A stretch of DNA of 64,000 bases from Echinococcus granulosus. Taxonomy: Eukaryota; Platyhelminthes; Cestoda; Cyclophyllidea; Taeniidae. The stretch lies in contig NW_020170468.1 in assembly GCF_000524195.1 (NCBI RefSeq), positions 255,308 through 319,307 of the forward strand. The letters run 5' to 3'. Within the stretch, counting starts at the first letter, position 1. Every line of letters starts with the position of its first letter. The position numbers and the translations under genes were made by a program. Shown piece after piece: positions 1-10,672 of this stretch. The notes under the pieces were generated by a model. It was not told the DNA's origin. It did not search any database and was given only the letters and a program-made list of their open reading frames with translations.

Positions 1-848
1 TGGTGCGTTTCACTTTATTTACCGAAGTTTTGTTTTAAACACAGCTAATTATCTATTACTCTCAATATGCTTCTTGAATGTTCTTTCTCATAGCATCCAG
101 TGATATTTACTAATAATCTGGGTCATTAAGGTTGTATGGCTGACTAATAGAAATTTTAAAGACCTGTAGGGTGTAAGAAAGTAGTGTCTGCATCAAAATA
201 CATCACTAATTTTTGGAGGTAGCTTTTTGTCCATAAATATATATTTAAAGGAGAGGTTTTAAAGTGATTCTTCTATTGAATTCAGATCATCATGATTATT
301 GAGGTACTGACTAACATGACTTTTTAAACATCAGGTGACATATTTAAATTAATTTCTGCGACCGTAGTTCTTAGGTTCTTCGACTACGCCATAGATTGCC
401 TCGTGAGTGGATGACTAAGACTCTGAAATAGCGGGCACCGTGAGCCAAGAATAGAGTCTAAATTCCGCTGACACTACCTAGGCATTTTCTCCATCACGTA
501 GGTGGTAAGTGTTTAGATAGGTGAGGTGAAGTTGAGAACCCAATCAGATTGCCCCTAGCGGTGTGCATTCAACTACCTTTCAGCGACTTAAATACTTACG
601 GATTCACAAAGTCAATCATTTGAGAGCGCCAGTTTGTTGGATTACCTAACAACTGTATTAACTGTAAGTATTTGCAACCTAGAGCAGACAACTTCACACT
701 CCATTTCCACAGGAATTCTAATAATGTATTTGTTTTTTTTCTTCTTAGGAAAAAATAATGTCCGGTCTTTGTGAGGTACACTGGTGACTATATATATCCA
801 TTTCAATTTTCACGGCTAAACATCAAATTTTCTTCCAAACTTCTTTAG
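1..848. other. Non-coding 5' flank of thioredoxin-like gene 1
   Basis: AT-rich sequence with no convincing gene. A somewhat GC-richer patch at 350-560 has short open frames and a GTGAGT at its middle, but no frame carries recognisable protein. A pyrimidine tract ending in TAG at 846-848 is the 3' splice site in front of the first thioredoxin-like exon. An upstream exon of that gene could lie here or outside the window, but I could not identify one. Confidence 0.5.
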
Positions 849-854
849 ATTAAC

Positions 855-1351
855 ATGTCATTTGACGAGTGTCTTGATGAGGCCAAGGCGAGACTAATCA
901 TGGTGGCTTTCGTAAAATTTAACGATGAGGATTTCGAGAACCTTATGGCCACACTTCAGGAAATTAGCAAGGACTTCAAAAAGCTCATTATCCTCGCAGT
1001 CGACGCTACAAGAAATCTTGTGAGTTACTTCTCTTTACATGCCCTTCATTGGTTTCCTCGAATATGAAGAAAAATCGTCGTTCTTCTATTCCTTCTTCTC
1101 CAGCAACTTGCGCGTGATCTAAACGTTACCGCCTGTCCGACATTTCTCTTCTTCCGAAAGCGTACTCTTGTAAGTAGCTTAGGTACCAAGGTCCTCGTAT
1201 ATAATGCAAAATTAAGCCTGGTAATGGAATTAATCATGTTGTTTTGTTGTCACAGCTCGGTAGACGCGTGACCACCAAGCCGACCAAGCTCAAGAAGGAT
1301 GTTGAGAAGTATTCGAAAACCTTCATCGCCTGCCCTCAGGAGCGCGAATGA
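855..1351 (+). CDS. Thioredoxin-fold protein without the CxxC active site
   Basis: Exons 855-1019, 1104-1169 and 1256-1351 join in phase 0 to give 108 residues, close to a normal thioredoxin. The fold is recognisable from the beta strand LIMVAFVKF (14-22), the acidic LAVDATRN strand end and the cis-proline stretch NVTACPTFLFF (62-72), followed by a basic C-terminal helix. Where WCGPC should be (about 23-27) it reads NDEDF, so it cannot do dithiol-disulfide exchange. A binding or scaffold role is an inference. A 3' splice site lies 6 nt before the ATG, so the ATG follows either a 5' UTR intron, an unseen first exon or a trans-spliced leader. It is the first of three tandem thioredoxin-like genes and has one intron more than the others (after RKRTL). 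AATAAA follows at 1474. It could be a pseudogene, but all splice sites and the frame are intact. Confidence 0.75.
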
Positions 1352-1473
1352 GCTTGTCACTTTGATTTGTCTGTGAGTGTGTTTGTGTTAAGAGGTCCCA
1401 TGACTCACAAGCTCTCCCGCCGGTCTCATTTTTGTACATCCATTCAATGCAACCATCCATAGGGATTTTTGCA

Positions 1474-1479
1474 AATAAA
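1474..1479 (+). terminator. Poly(A) signal AATAAA of thioredoxin-like gene 1
   Basis: A canonical AATAAA 123 nt after the stop codon of the first thioredoxin-like gene, in AT-rich sequence. Confidence 0.6.
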
Positions 1480-3587
1480 TGACTTAGAAGCAAGAAGAGA
1501 TCCAGCTCAACAATTGATCTTCTGCAAATTTCCTAATTAATTTAAACCCTTTGTAATTTAAACCCTTTGGCTTTCTGCGCACTTTGGGCTGCACAACATC
1601 TTAGTGGTTTCACTTTGGGCCCGTAATTGCGTTAAAACATGTTTTTAGTAAAGGTAAAGCTGCAGGCACCAAATGATTGACGTTTATAACAATGAACGGC
1701 TTGAATCAAAAGGGGACTACTCCTTTCTGTAGGAATACAATAACGCACATTTAATCTGTCAAACAAATGCAAGAAAAAAATCTTCTAAAATAAACAATGA
1801 CAGTAGTAGCACTTGGTCCTTAGCACTATAGCCATCTGTGTTAAAGCTAGTAATTTCCTGTGTTAATAAAATTAAACAAAAAGTTAACTTAATTTTTATT
1901 TATTTACCTTGTTTGAGCCTTAAAAATATAAGTCAAGTTCTGTAAAAGTGTACATTTGACTGGTGAATAAATCCCAATGAAAAGGTTACCTATGAATAAA
2001 CATGATGAGGTTGGGACGCCCATCGAGGCCTCCTGGAGTGGTAATCAATGTCATGTTTGGTTTGTGGAGCACTAATTTATGTTATTGGAGTAATTTTATC
2101 GCCTTCTAAACTGCTTCCAAGACGTCGAAAACATGAGGATCTATTGTAAAAGAAAATATTAGGCCTCCCTTTTTAAAAAGTGAAATAACTTCATCTACTT
2201 AATAAAACAGGAGGACAGTGAAGTCTAAATTATCAAAAAGTGTGTACAAAATCTTACGATTTACACGTTTTTTGAATTATTACTAAAGCGTGGCAACAAC
2301 CATCTGCATAAATTGTGCGAATTAATTTTGGCAGCATTATACTGCCTCTTTACCATGTAAAAGTTCGAATCATGGTTTATGTTCCCTAATTAGCTATTTT
2401 GCTATTAAATAAATAAGGTTAAACCTTTATTTTATGATTAAAAGATCCACAGCATTTCAATATATTAGACAGGGTGTTATTTGCGTTTTTTTTAGCATAA
2501 ATGCAATTAATGTTGGCCTGTCACGTTTCTAAATTACCAGTTGTGCTTGTGAAAGTAGTGATTCCCGAATAGCAAATACGGCATTGCATACTTTATGTAA
2601 GAAGCAATCATGTGCTTAAACAATTGCAAGCCCCCAGCAAAGTACGCTCAAATAAGAATTGAAGAGCAAGTGTGATGTTAAAAATGTACGCCAAAAGTAC
2701 AAATGCATCAAATAGTTAAAGTCTTTAATTTTATGTCAGATTAAGTGCTTGACCGACAGAAAATAGGTACTTTCACGCCCCAAGGTTCTATTCTCCCGCA
2801 TATCTTTGAATGGCTTAAACGCTAAAGAATTGTGGACTTTGATTACTTACCCATAGCATCAAACTTTATTCAAAAGCCGAATAAATGGATCGAAAACAAT
2901 GTTGCCATTTAAAATTGATATAGACAGTATCTTGTTGCTAATCGTTGATGCACAAATTATTCACTTACAGGAACTAATTAATTGTTAGCAAATCTTCGAA
3001 TTTCTAGATGATGTAATAAAATCGAATAACTTGTACGAGACACAACTTATGGTCTATGGTAAGGCAGGGTTATTTTTATCACTGCGAATATTTGTTTAAA
3101 GATGGAAGCACAAAGGTGATTTGGTATCGAAAACCAACCAAATTTGAAATCCGCTAGTGCAGGAAGGGCTTAAAAATACACAAACATATGCAGTAAAACA
3201 TTACCTAGATGCAAAATCATCACTCTTGCCTGTTCAAACTGTTCATTAAGATGTGTGGTAGTACTGACGTAATCTGACACGCAGGTTGATTTGAAATGTT
3301 AAAGTGTAGCTGAATTGTCATATCCCAAAACTGAAATATTGTTTATTTGGCTTTAAAGTTTGTTGCATTAATGCCATTAAGTAGTTTCAAAGCTTAATGG
3401 GACAAAAATACGAGAGTTACTAGAACGACGTCAACAAAACAGGCGCCATCCAATGGTTACCGAATATGGATTGGAAGGTTCCTTATTTAAGCTCTTGCAA
3501 CTACACAGTTTGTTCTGTAAAAGTCGGGCATGCCCCCAAAAAGAAGCCCTAGACGAAGCAGTCTTAATCTACAGCATCAACTTCACT
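1480..3587. other. AT-rich intergenic region
   Basis: No protein-like frame longer than chance and no RNA gene seen. A short GC-richer patch near 1990-2040 has no recognisable content. The end of the region (about 3450-3587) holds a CCAAT-like motif and a TTATTTAAG stretch ahead of the first exon of thioredoxin-like gene 2, which may be its promoter. Confidence 0.5.
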
Positions 3588-5299
3588 ATGCCTCCACAAA
3601 AGTACGTATAGAGATGGTCATTTTCCTTTCTACAAATAAATTGCTTTGATCAATGGCTTTTACAACTTAAAATTTTGCATCAATGTACTGTCATAAGCTT
3701 GTGGAAATGTATTTGCATAGTTGAAGCGTATTTAAATTTTCCTCAAGTCTTAGTTTTTGTTGATTAGACGTCTTAACCATGCCCTAAAAATATTAGTCTT
3801 ATTCAGGTGATAGAGATGAATAAGTTCCAAACGGTTCCTTATATCAGCACATATTGTTCAATCTGATATTTATAATACAACAAAAGGGAATGTTGAATAT
3901 TTAGTCATAAGCTTTCACAATTGCTCAGAATATTTGTCTTAACTAATTTCAAGAGTACGCCAATAATCAATTGTTCATTTATGTGGGTTCTTCACCAATT
4001 TAATGATTTATTTGAAATAATAAAAACGTAAAATTAGCTAAGGCATTATACGAGAAATTGACATATTCCTCTCAGTTACGCTGAATCAGGAACACATTTT
4101 GCAAATGAAACTCAATTTGGCGTGTATTAATTAATCCGTCAGCCAATACATTGATTTCCCCGTTCTCTTATAGTAAAAGTAAATAGGCATTACTCAAAAA
4201 ATTGAAAGTTTTTTACTTTTGCAGCAGGATGACAAATATATCGCTTTTTGTATATGACTCTAGGCAACTAAAGATTTTCTTTCGTCGTTACATTCAAAAT
4301 CGTCACAAAACTACTGCGCTTAGTGTGGGACCTAAGAGATATGCGATAGTTCTCAATAGAGCATGGTAATTCTGCAATTAACCTCCAACAATGAAGGACT
4401 TAACAAAGTAAAACTTAAAAATATCTAGCTGCTGAATATTTTTGCTGCTAAGTTATTTACGGTCCTCAGTTTTTCACAAATTAAATAGAGCATTAGTGGA
4501 TATGCTCGATAATTCCTATTTTTTGACTGAAGCAAAACCTGCGTCAAATAACAAGTTGCTTTTAATTTTATTGCTTATTAATGCAAGACCGAAGTCCACA
4601 TTTTCTCTACATGGAACATTTTACTTGTGCACATAAGATGTTTATTAAGCTTATTTGAAATTCAAAATGTAAATTAGATTTCCATCTGGTTTTAGGAAGA
4701 ATGCCACACTCTCTTAGGAGCGCATGCAAAAAAGTTGGTTGTCTTCATTTTTATAGCCGAATGGTGCCCACATTCCCTAGAACTCAAAGCGCATCTGGAA
4801 TCGCTAGCAAAAGAGGATCAGCATGTTGTTCTTGTCATTATTGACATCGATGATGCCCAAGTGTGTTCTGACTTTGATTCTACATCCAACTGTAGTTGTA
4901 CCTCAAAAGAGCGTCAGTATTAAGTGGAAATACTAAAAGAAATAATCATAGGTTTGCTTTTTAAAAAAGTCCCTAAGAAGCTGCCAGTTAACGGCGCGAG
5001 ATCTGACAAATTTACGTAGCGTGTGGAAATCTTTGTTTGAGCAATTTCGTTACTTTTACTATTAAAGTAGCACTGGTTATTTGTCATCTGTTCAGCCCAT
5101 TAGTTGTTCATTTTCAATTTTAACATTAACCGTGTGATGGCATTATTTACAGGATTTGATACCCTTCTACAGCCTGTACGCTGTTCCTTCCTTCTATTTC
5201 TTCAAGAACCATGAGGAAATCGGAACGCAAGTTGGAGGTGACTATGCCAAATTGCGCACTTGCATTCGCAAATTTAAGCGTATGAAAGAAATTGAATAG
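3588..5299 (+). CDS. Thioredoxin-like protein with a WCPHS active site
   Basis: Exons 3588-3601, 4225-4249, 4696-4860 and 5153-5299 give 116 residues in one frame. The last two exons are secure; the two tiny first exons rest on splice consensus, matching phases and alignment to the neighbouring thioredoxin (MTNISLF|EEC against ITVINDE|NDM). The core reads VVFIFIAEWCPHS (28-40), with the cis-proline in YAVPSFYFFKN (77-87) and a basic final helix. Only the N-terminal, nucleophilic cysteine of CxxC remains (Cys37); the resolving one is Ser40. A monothiol protein could still make mixed disulfides, as monothiol thioredoxin-like proteins do, but normal turnover with thioredoxin reductase is unlikely. 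The intron after IDIDDAQ matches the one in gene 3 after DIDVYE, which supports tandem duplication. The donor after exon 3 (GTGTGT) is weak. Confidence 0.75.
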
Positions 5300-6918
5300 A
5301 TGGCATCAAGGCAGTGTTTCTTTTCCTTATTCGCATTATTGACATTTCTGATCTCCCGTCATAAAGTAAGGTCAACAAGTGAACTCCTCTTCGTTGTTCA
5401 ATTATGTATGTGTTTGCGTTAAAGCGGTCGCACAATGAAATATACCATGAAAAGTTATTTGTTCTTTCGATTTTTTTGTGTTTCGTTGCATCTTCAAAAT
5501 GCACGTGTACACTTTAGTTTTTCCAAAAGAGCTGAGGTTACTGCATGCCCTCAGGCCATGCCCTGGGATTGCGTAATCAAACTCAGAGTTAAACTATCTA
5601 TCAAAGCACTACTTGTCTTTATGACCGTCTTCAAATTCATCCTCTATCCTTAAACACTGCAGCATATTAATGTGTGTGGGTCAAAAATGTCATCTTTGTT
5701 TTTACAAAGCATCCTGTTTAGGCGTTTTTAAACTGACTCATGTATTTTACAGTAATCACTCAGTCGATGTTATTTAGAGTATTACGGTTTGTATTAACAA
5801 CAAAATTTGGTATTTTCTTTATGAATAATTGATTTCAATTCGTTTCAATTTATTTACTTAGACATATAAGGGCTTTTGTAAAACGAAGATGGGATCCGAT
5901 AGATACGACGGGTCTTCAGGGTAAAGAATAATGATTCTAAAACTATGCTTCGTCTAAGATGAAAGCGAGCCAATGGAAACCCAATATAAAATATGGATTT
6001 TGTATGTGAAACATCTTAAGTGTTAAATACCTTCCAATGTTTACAACGCCCGCATTTACCCATTTGCAGAATCGAACTAACGATCCACCGCGTCTAACGA
6101 ATATATTTTAAAGCGACATATTATTTGCATCCCTTATTAAAGTAGGATTATATAAAAGGTTTCTACATAGTCAACACTATAAACAACAGAAGTAGTGGTA
6201 GTAGTCTGATACTACTTTTGCACCACCGGCTGTGTTTTTGTTCGATTTGTTTCCGACCGTTTGAATGAAACATATTTTAAACACATCAGAATTTATGCAA
6301 TGTTTTAACTTTTTGTAAACAGGTAACGCTGAATAATTTGTCATATAGATTTAACAATGCCCAATGGACTTCGTAGAAATGCTTTTACTTTGATCGAAGT
6401 AATAGAACGTTTTTTATTTGTATTTTAGCTCAGTAAAAAAGGTCGTGTATATGCTTTGATATAACTAACCAGACTTTTGAAGGAATTTCTACCCTTAGGC
6501 TCTTCTATAGTTTTTAATAGAACGAAAAATTCATTTCTCACGCCTCAAGATACGTGTGTTTACATCACGGAAAGTCCAACTGTTTCATTCACTTCTTAAT
6601 TGATAAGACTAGCTTTTAATGGATTTACAAACAGTAAAGTAAAGTTACTGGGTAGACACTCCCGCGACCACTCCTAATGCCCAGGGCGAAGTCACAATTT
6701 CCATTTAAGCAGGCAGTTGAAAATACACGGGGGCTTAACTTCACCACACCTTAAGATAAAGTAACCGAAGCATTAGTCCGACATTTAATCACCCATTTCA
6801 TTTCCAAGGCAGGTCTAATTACTCGTCCAATGTTTTAGTTGCAGGGGCGTTGACGTTATGTATTAAGGGATTAGGTCGAATTAGATGCATCTTCATTTGA
6901 AGCTGCAGTGGAAACGAG
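5300..6918. other. Intergenic region between thioredoxin-like genes 2 and 3
   Basis: AT-rich, with two short open frames near 5270-5650 that show no protein-like composition. No poly(A) signal could be assigned to gene 2 with confidence. The last 300 bases are the likely promoter and 5' UTR of the canonical thioredoxin gene. Confidence 0.45.
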
Positions 6919-8680
6919 ATGGAAGCGAAGGATGCTGAGGTACCACCTCTGATCACGGTAATAAACGATGAGGTAAGCAGGATTTAAATGCTGCCAAGTG
7001 GAGAATTTGATATTTTAAATATGTTATTTGTTGAAAATTGCTTTCCCATTAGGTTTATCACTATTTGCAATGTTATTCAAAATTTGGCTGTAACTGTCAT
7101 GGGCTCTTCAGTGATGCAACTCATAGACTAACCTTACTTGTGATCTACTCATTCTAAGCAATGCAAGGAATTCAATGTATTTTAGTGTTTCACCCAAAAA
7201 TACCGAAGGTATTGCCCTTTACGCAATAACGACGCTATTAAATTGTAAAATGTAATCATGACACTTTGTTTTGCCGTACTTATCGACCAAATCACAATAA
7301 TCCTCTCCACTACACTGTTCTTGCATTCGAATTCGCTGGATTACTGGCGTTTACTACGATTTTCCCTTAAACAGATTAAAAAGATGGCAGTAAATGCAAT
7401 ATTTTCATGGCAGAAAAGTAAATGTGGAAAATATTTAGCCACTCAAAGTGCAGACAACGCTACAGTTCTGAAGTAACTGAATGAGTACACAAAGCGGTTA
7501 CAAGCAAATTTCTATTAACACCTTTTAAGACCGTTATTTTTTTAGCCAAAATTTGACAAATACTTTGAAATCTCCAATCCTGCGACAGAATTCTACCGAA
7601 GCATCAGTGTGAATAAAAAAGAGGGGTATTCCGGATTGTATGGCGGTCTAGATTATTACATACGACGCGCTATTCGACTGGAAAATTTATGTTTAGCTAA
7701 TGAGATTAATTCCTGTCAGACTATGAAGAGAATTCCCGATATATATTTATTTCATTCTGTTGTTTTTACTGCAGTAACTTAATTATTACTTACTTACTAG
7801 AGTAAGCATTATTCGCAAAATTCGCGTGTTATAAGGTTGCTCAATTAAACAAGGGAATCTTTGATGTTATATATTCCATAATATCGCATTCACGCCTATG
7901 TACGTGGCAGCAATATGCTCTTATCATTGCTGCGATTTAAATTGTACTAAATCCTATTCTATGCCATTCTATTAAAGTATGGTGCACGTTTACCTATTAA
8001 TGTCAATTTTTTTGTAAACTGTGATCTCCCTTGGTCGTAGAATGATATGGAAAGCCTAAAGGAAATGAGCCACAAGTGCCTGGTGATCGTCGACTTCTTC
8101 GCAACCTGGTGTGGTCCTTGCAAATCCGTGAAAGTCGCCTACGAGAAACTCGCCGAACATGAAACCAGTGTCAAGTTCGCGAAGCTTGACATCGATGTTT
8201 ATGAGGTTAATGAAACTCAGGAAATTCAAAATTATTTAAAGTTGGGGGAAGATATGACCGTAATACTACAGGCTAACTGAAATTATTCCAAAATCAATTG
8301 ATTAAAGCAATGGGCTGAAAATTTTTGAATCGCGGGCAACTAGGAAATCATTTTGATGACCAGGTCCTAGCAAACTATTGATAAACACATCACAATTTTC
8401 GCTGTTAAAGCACCAATTAAAAATAATAACATTTTTAGACCAAAATTTTCCAGCTTTTTACTGCTCTTTATAAGTACAATTCCATTTTAGCCCTGTTATT
8501 TTAAGACGATTTACACTATAGCAAATGCATTTATGATTTTGTTGCCCGTAGGACGCTCCATCTGATTATTCGATCGTCGCTATGCCCACATTCATGGCGT
8601 TTAAAAACGGAGAAATGGTTGATTCTGTCGTTGGCCCACACATCGAACAGGTCAAGCAAATGGTGGCCCGTCTGAAATGA
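6919..8680 (+). CDS. TXN: Thioredoxin (canonical, WCGPC)
   Basis: Exons 6919-6972, 8041-8205 and 8552-8680 join in phase 0 with consensus GT-AG sites to give 115 residues. It is a cytosolic dithiol-disulfide oxidoreductase that uses electrons from NADPH through thioredoxin reductase; in parasitic flatworms this is the fused thioredoxin glutathione reductase. The active site DFFATWCGPCK has Cys42 and Cys45; the buried Asp of VDFF (36) and the cis-proline of AMPTF (Pro85) are present, and the C-terminus ends with the usual helix (VKQMVARLK). There is no signal peptide. It is the only one of the three tandem thioredoxin-fold genes with both catalytic cysteines. Intron 1 (1,068 nt) contains a possible decayed thioredoxin-like copy. 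AATAAA lies at 8722. Confidence 0.95.
7258..7782 (+). pseudogene. Possible decayed thioredoxin-like copy inside TXN intron 1
   Basis: Two open stretches resemble the last two exons of the neighbours. At 7258-7476, TTLFLHSNSLDYWRLL matches the strand-plus-active-site region, with SLDY in place of CGPC. At 7546-7782, after a good TTTTTTAG acceptor, YFEISNPATEFYRSI and GGLDYYIRRAIRLENL match the cis-proline strand and last helix of gene 2 (SLYAVPSFYFFKN and GGDYAKLRTCIRKF). No donor joins the two in one frame: the best GTAAAT gives a stop just after the junction. It is therefore most likely a broken duplicate. The homology is weak and judged by eye. Confidence 0.35.
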
Positions 8681-8721
8681 TTCCACTAAAGCATTTTTGC
8701 GTTACATGCAATTTTTCATTA

Positions 8722-8727
8722 AATAAA
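8722..8727 (+). terminator. Poly(A) signal AATAAA of TXN
   Basis: AATAAA 41 nt after the thioredoxin stop codon. Confidence 0.7.
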
Positions 8728-9169
8728 TTATGTGGAATATAACAAAGTTTTCCTTGTTTGAAGACATAAAAAACTCAATGATATCATGCAAAAAATCTCT
8801 TGGCATGCACCATTAATGTAGGTTTAATCAACTTAGAGATTAGCTACTGCATCTCAGTACTTTGCAAGAATGGACCATTTACTCATTAATTAATTCACTG
8901 GTTTATAACTACTTGTATTTTAAAGGATTGCACTTGTTACTCTGCCACTGTTGCTTACTGAAAATTCATTGCAATAAAGGGAAATACTTTTCTAAAATTT
9001 CACTGAAATAGCAACTTACCTAATTACATTAGTAGGCTCATGCAGTGTGGTTGCAAAAAGTAACAGCTTTTAAATCAACAAAATTAAATAAAAAATTATT
9101 ATTTTTTAAGAAGCAGAATACTTACTTCAATCTCCTTCTTTGATGCTACTAATGTATTTGTTTTACTAG
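8728..9169. other. Intergenic spacer TXN to U2AF1 ending in a 3' splice site
   Basis: AT-rich spacer of about 440 nt with no coding potential. It ends in a pyrimidine-rich TTTTACTAG at 9161-9169, 42 nt before the U2AF1 start codon. This could be the acceptor of a 5' UTR intron or of a trans-spliced leader. The two genes lie on the same strand. Confidence 0.45.
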
Positions 9170-9211
9170 GCCACCCTAGTGCGGTACGTGCGGTCGCTTA
9201 CATGTCTGGTG

Positions 9212-10324
9212 ATGGCTGAGTACCTAGCATCAATTTTCGGAACTGAGAAGGACAAGTAATTTTTAGTCATGTTGCATGATTTCCAGAGTTAATTGCTCCT
9301 TTTATTTCAAGATCGGCGCATGTCGACATGGAGAACAATGCTCGAGGCTGCACAATAAGCCTACATTCAGCCAGGTAGATGGTTCTTCTTTCTTTGAGTG
9401 TGTTTAGACGATATTGCTTCAAAACCTATATATCGCTCCGCATAACAATGCCAATCAGGCAAGTTTTCTCCGTCTTTTGAGTGCATTCCTAGAATGTTGC
9501 AAACATGACTGAAGTTCAAGCTCAGGAAATCTTCGATGAATTCTTTGAGGAGGTTTTTGTTGAATGCGAATCAAAGTACGGTGAGATTGAAGAAATGAAT
9601 GTTTGTGATAATCTGGGCGATCATCTGGTCGGCAATGTATATATTAAGGTTGGCTACCGTAAATTAGCACAAATTTTATAAGTTTCGTAGAGAAGAAGAC
9701 GCTGAAAAGGCGGTTAAAATGTTAAACCAACGTTGGTTTGGTGGAAGACCTGTTCACGCGGAACTTTCTCCCGTCACTGATTTTCGCGAGGCTTGTTGCC
9801 GACAATACGAGCTGGGGTGCGTCGGATGCCTCTTTCACCCCCCCCCCCCATTTCCCTCTCGTGATGGCTGTGGTTGTTTTACTGGTCTTATTAGAATGAT
9901 TCTAGTCATTTCTGATGACCGGCTAAATTTATTCTGGATACTAGCTTTCACTGCGTTAATTCAGCTGTTGCCTACTGTTACGCGGGCTGTTTTTTGTTTG
10001 TCAAATGATTATTCAGCAAATTGTGGTATGTTTAAATAGTCGAATTCATGACTTTTACACGATCTTTACAACCCATCACGCTTTTGTAGCATGAGTTGTC
10101 TATTTTCGCTGGTTGCTATGTTTTATCTTGTGGTTAGGGAATGCACGCGTGGTGGTTTCTGCAACTTTATGCATTTGAAGCCCATATCCCGTGAACTATG
10201 TCGCAAACTCTACAATCGCAGTAAACGTCGTTACGGTGGAAGTTCTAGACGCAGAAGGTCTCGGTCCCGTTCTGGAGGTCACCGCAGATCCAGGTCGCCA
10301 AAAGCTCGTGGTTCTCGACGTTGA
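9212..10324 (+). CDS. U2AF1: Splicing factor U2AF 35 kDa subunit
   Basis: Small subunit of the U2AF heterodimer, which recognises the AG of 3' splice sites in the nucleus and recruits U2 snRNP together with U2AF65. Exons 9212-9255, 9287-9374, 9408-9458, 9493-9648, 9683-9816 and 10138-10324 give 219 residues. The N-terminus [15 protein letters not shown] matches the animal family. Next come CCCH zinc finger 1 ([20 protein letters not shown], 18-37, with the RNA-contact Ser34), the UHM/RRM (FFEEVF to VYIKF), zinc finger 2 ([20 protein letters not shown]) and a short RS tail ([19 protein letters not shown]). The glycine-rich C-terminus of vertebrate U2AF35 is missing, so the protein is about 20 residues shorter. 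Four introns are only 31-34 nt; intron 3 (9459-9492) has a GC donor in perfect context (CAG|GCAAGT). The last intron, 321 nt, carries a poly-C run near 9839. Confidence 0.97.
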
Positions 10325-10672
10325 GTGGTTTTTCGTTTCTGTATATTACCATGTTTTGAACCTTTGCCGAAAAAGTATACTAATGATAAAAGCATTTTAA
10401 AGCTAGTTTGATTTTCGATTTTCGGAAGCTTAGAATCTGAAACCACTTTTTGGTTTAATTAAATAACGTTCCTTAGTGTTTCATACATTTGTTCCGCACA
10501 TTTGTGATTGTCAGTTTATTTTGGAAATTTGCTTCTGTGCGACAAATTAGCACGCGATGGTTAGTATGCCCTTTATCCACACTGGCCCGAATGTCCGTCG
10601 TTGTTGTTTTATTTCTTTTTCATCGAGGACGCTATGTATATTATTGTCAACGTTAGGCTCTTTGACTCCGAC
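10325..10672. other. Convergent spacer between U2AF1 and a minus-strand gene
   Basis: Contains the 3' UTRs of U2AF1 (plus strand) and of the membrane protein gene (minus strand), which end towards each other. No canonical AATAAA stands out on either strand. Confidence 0.5.
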
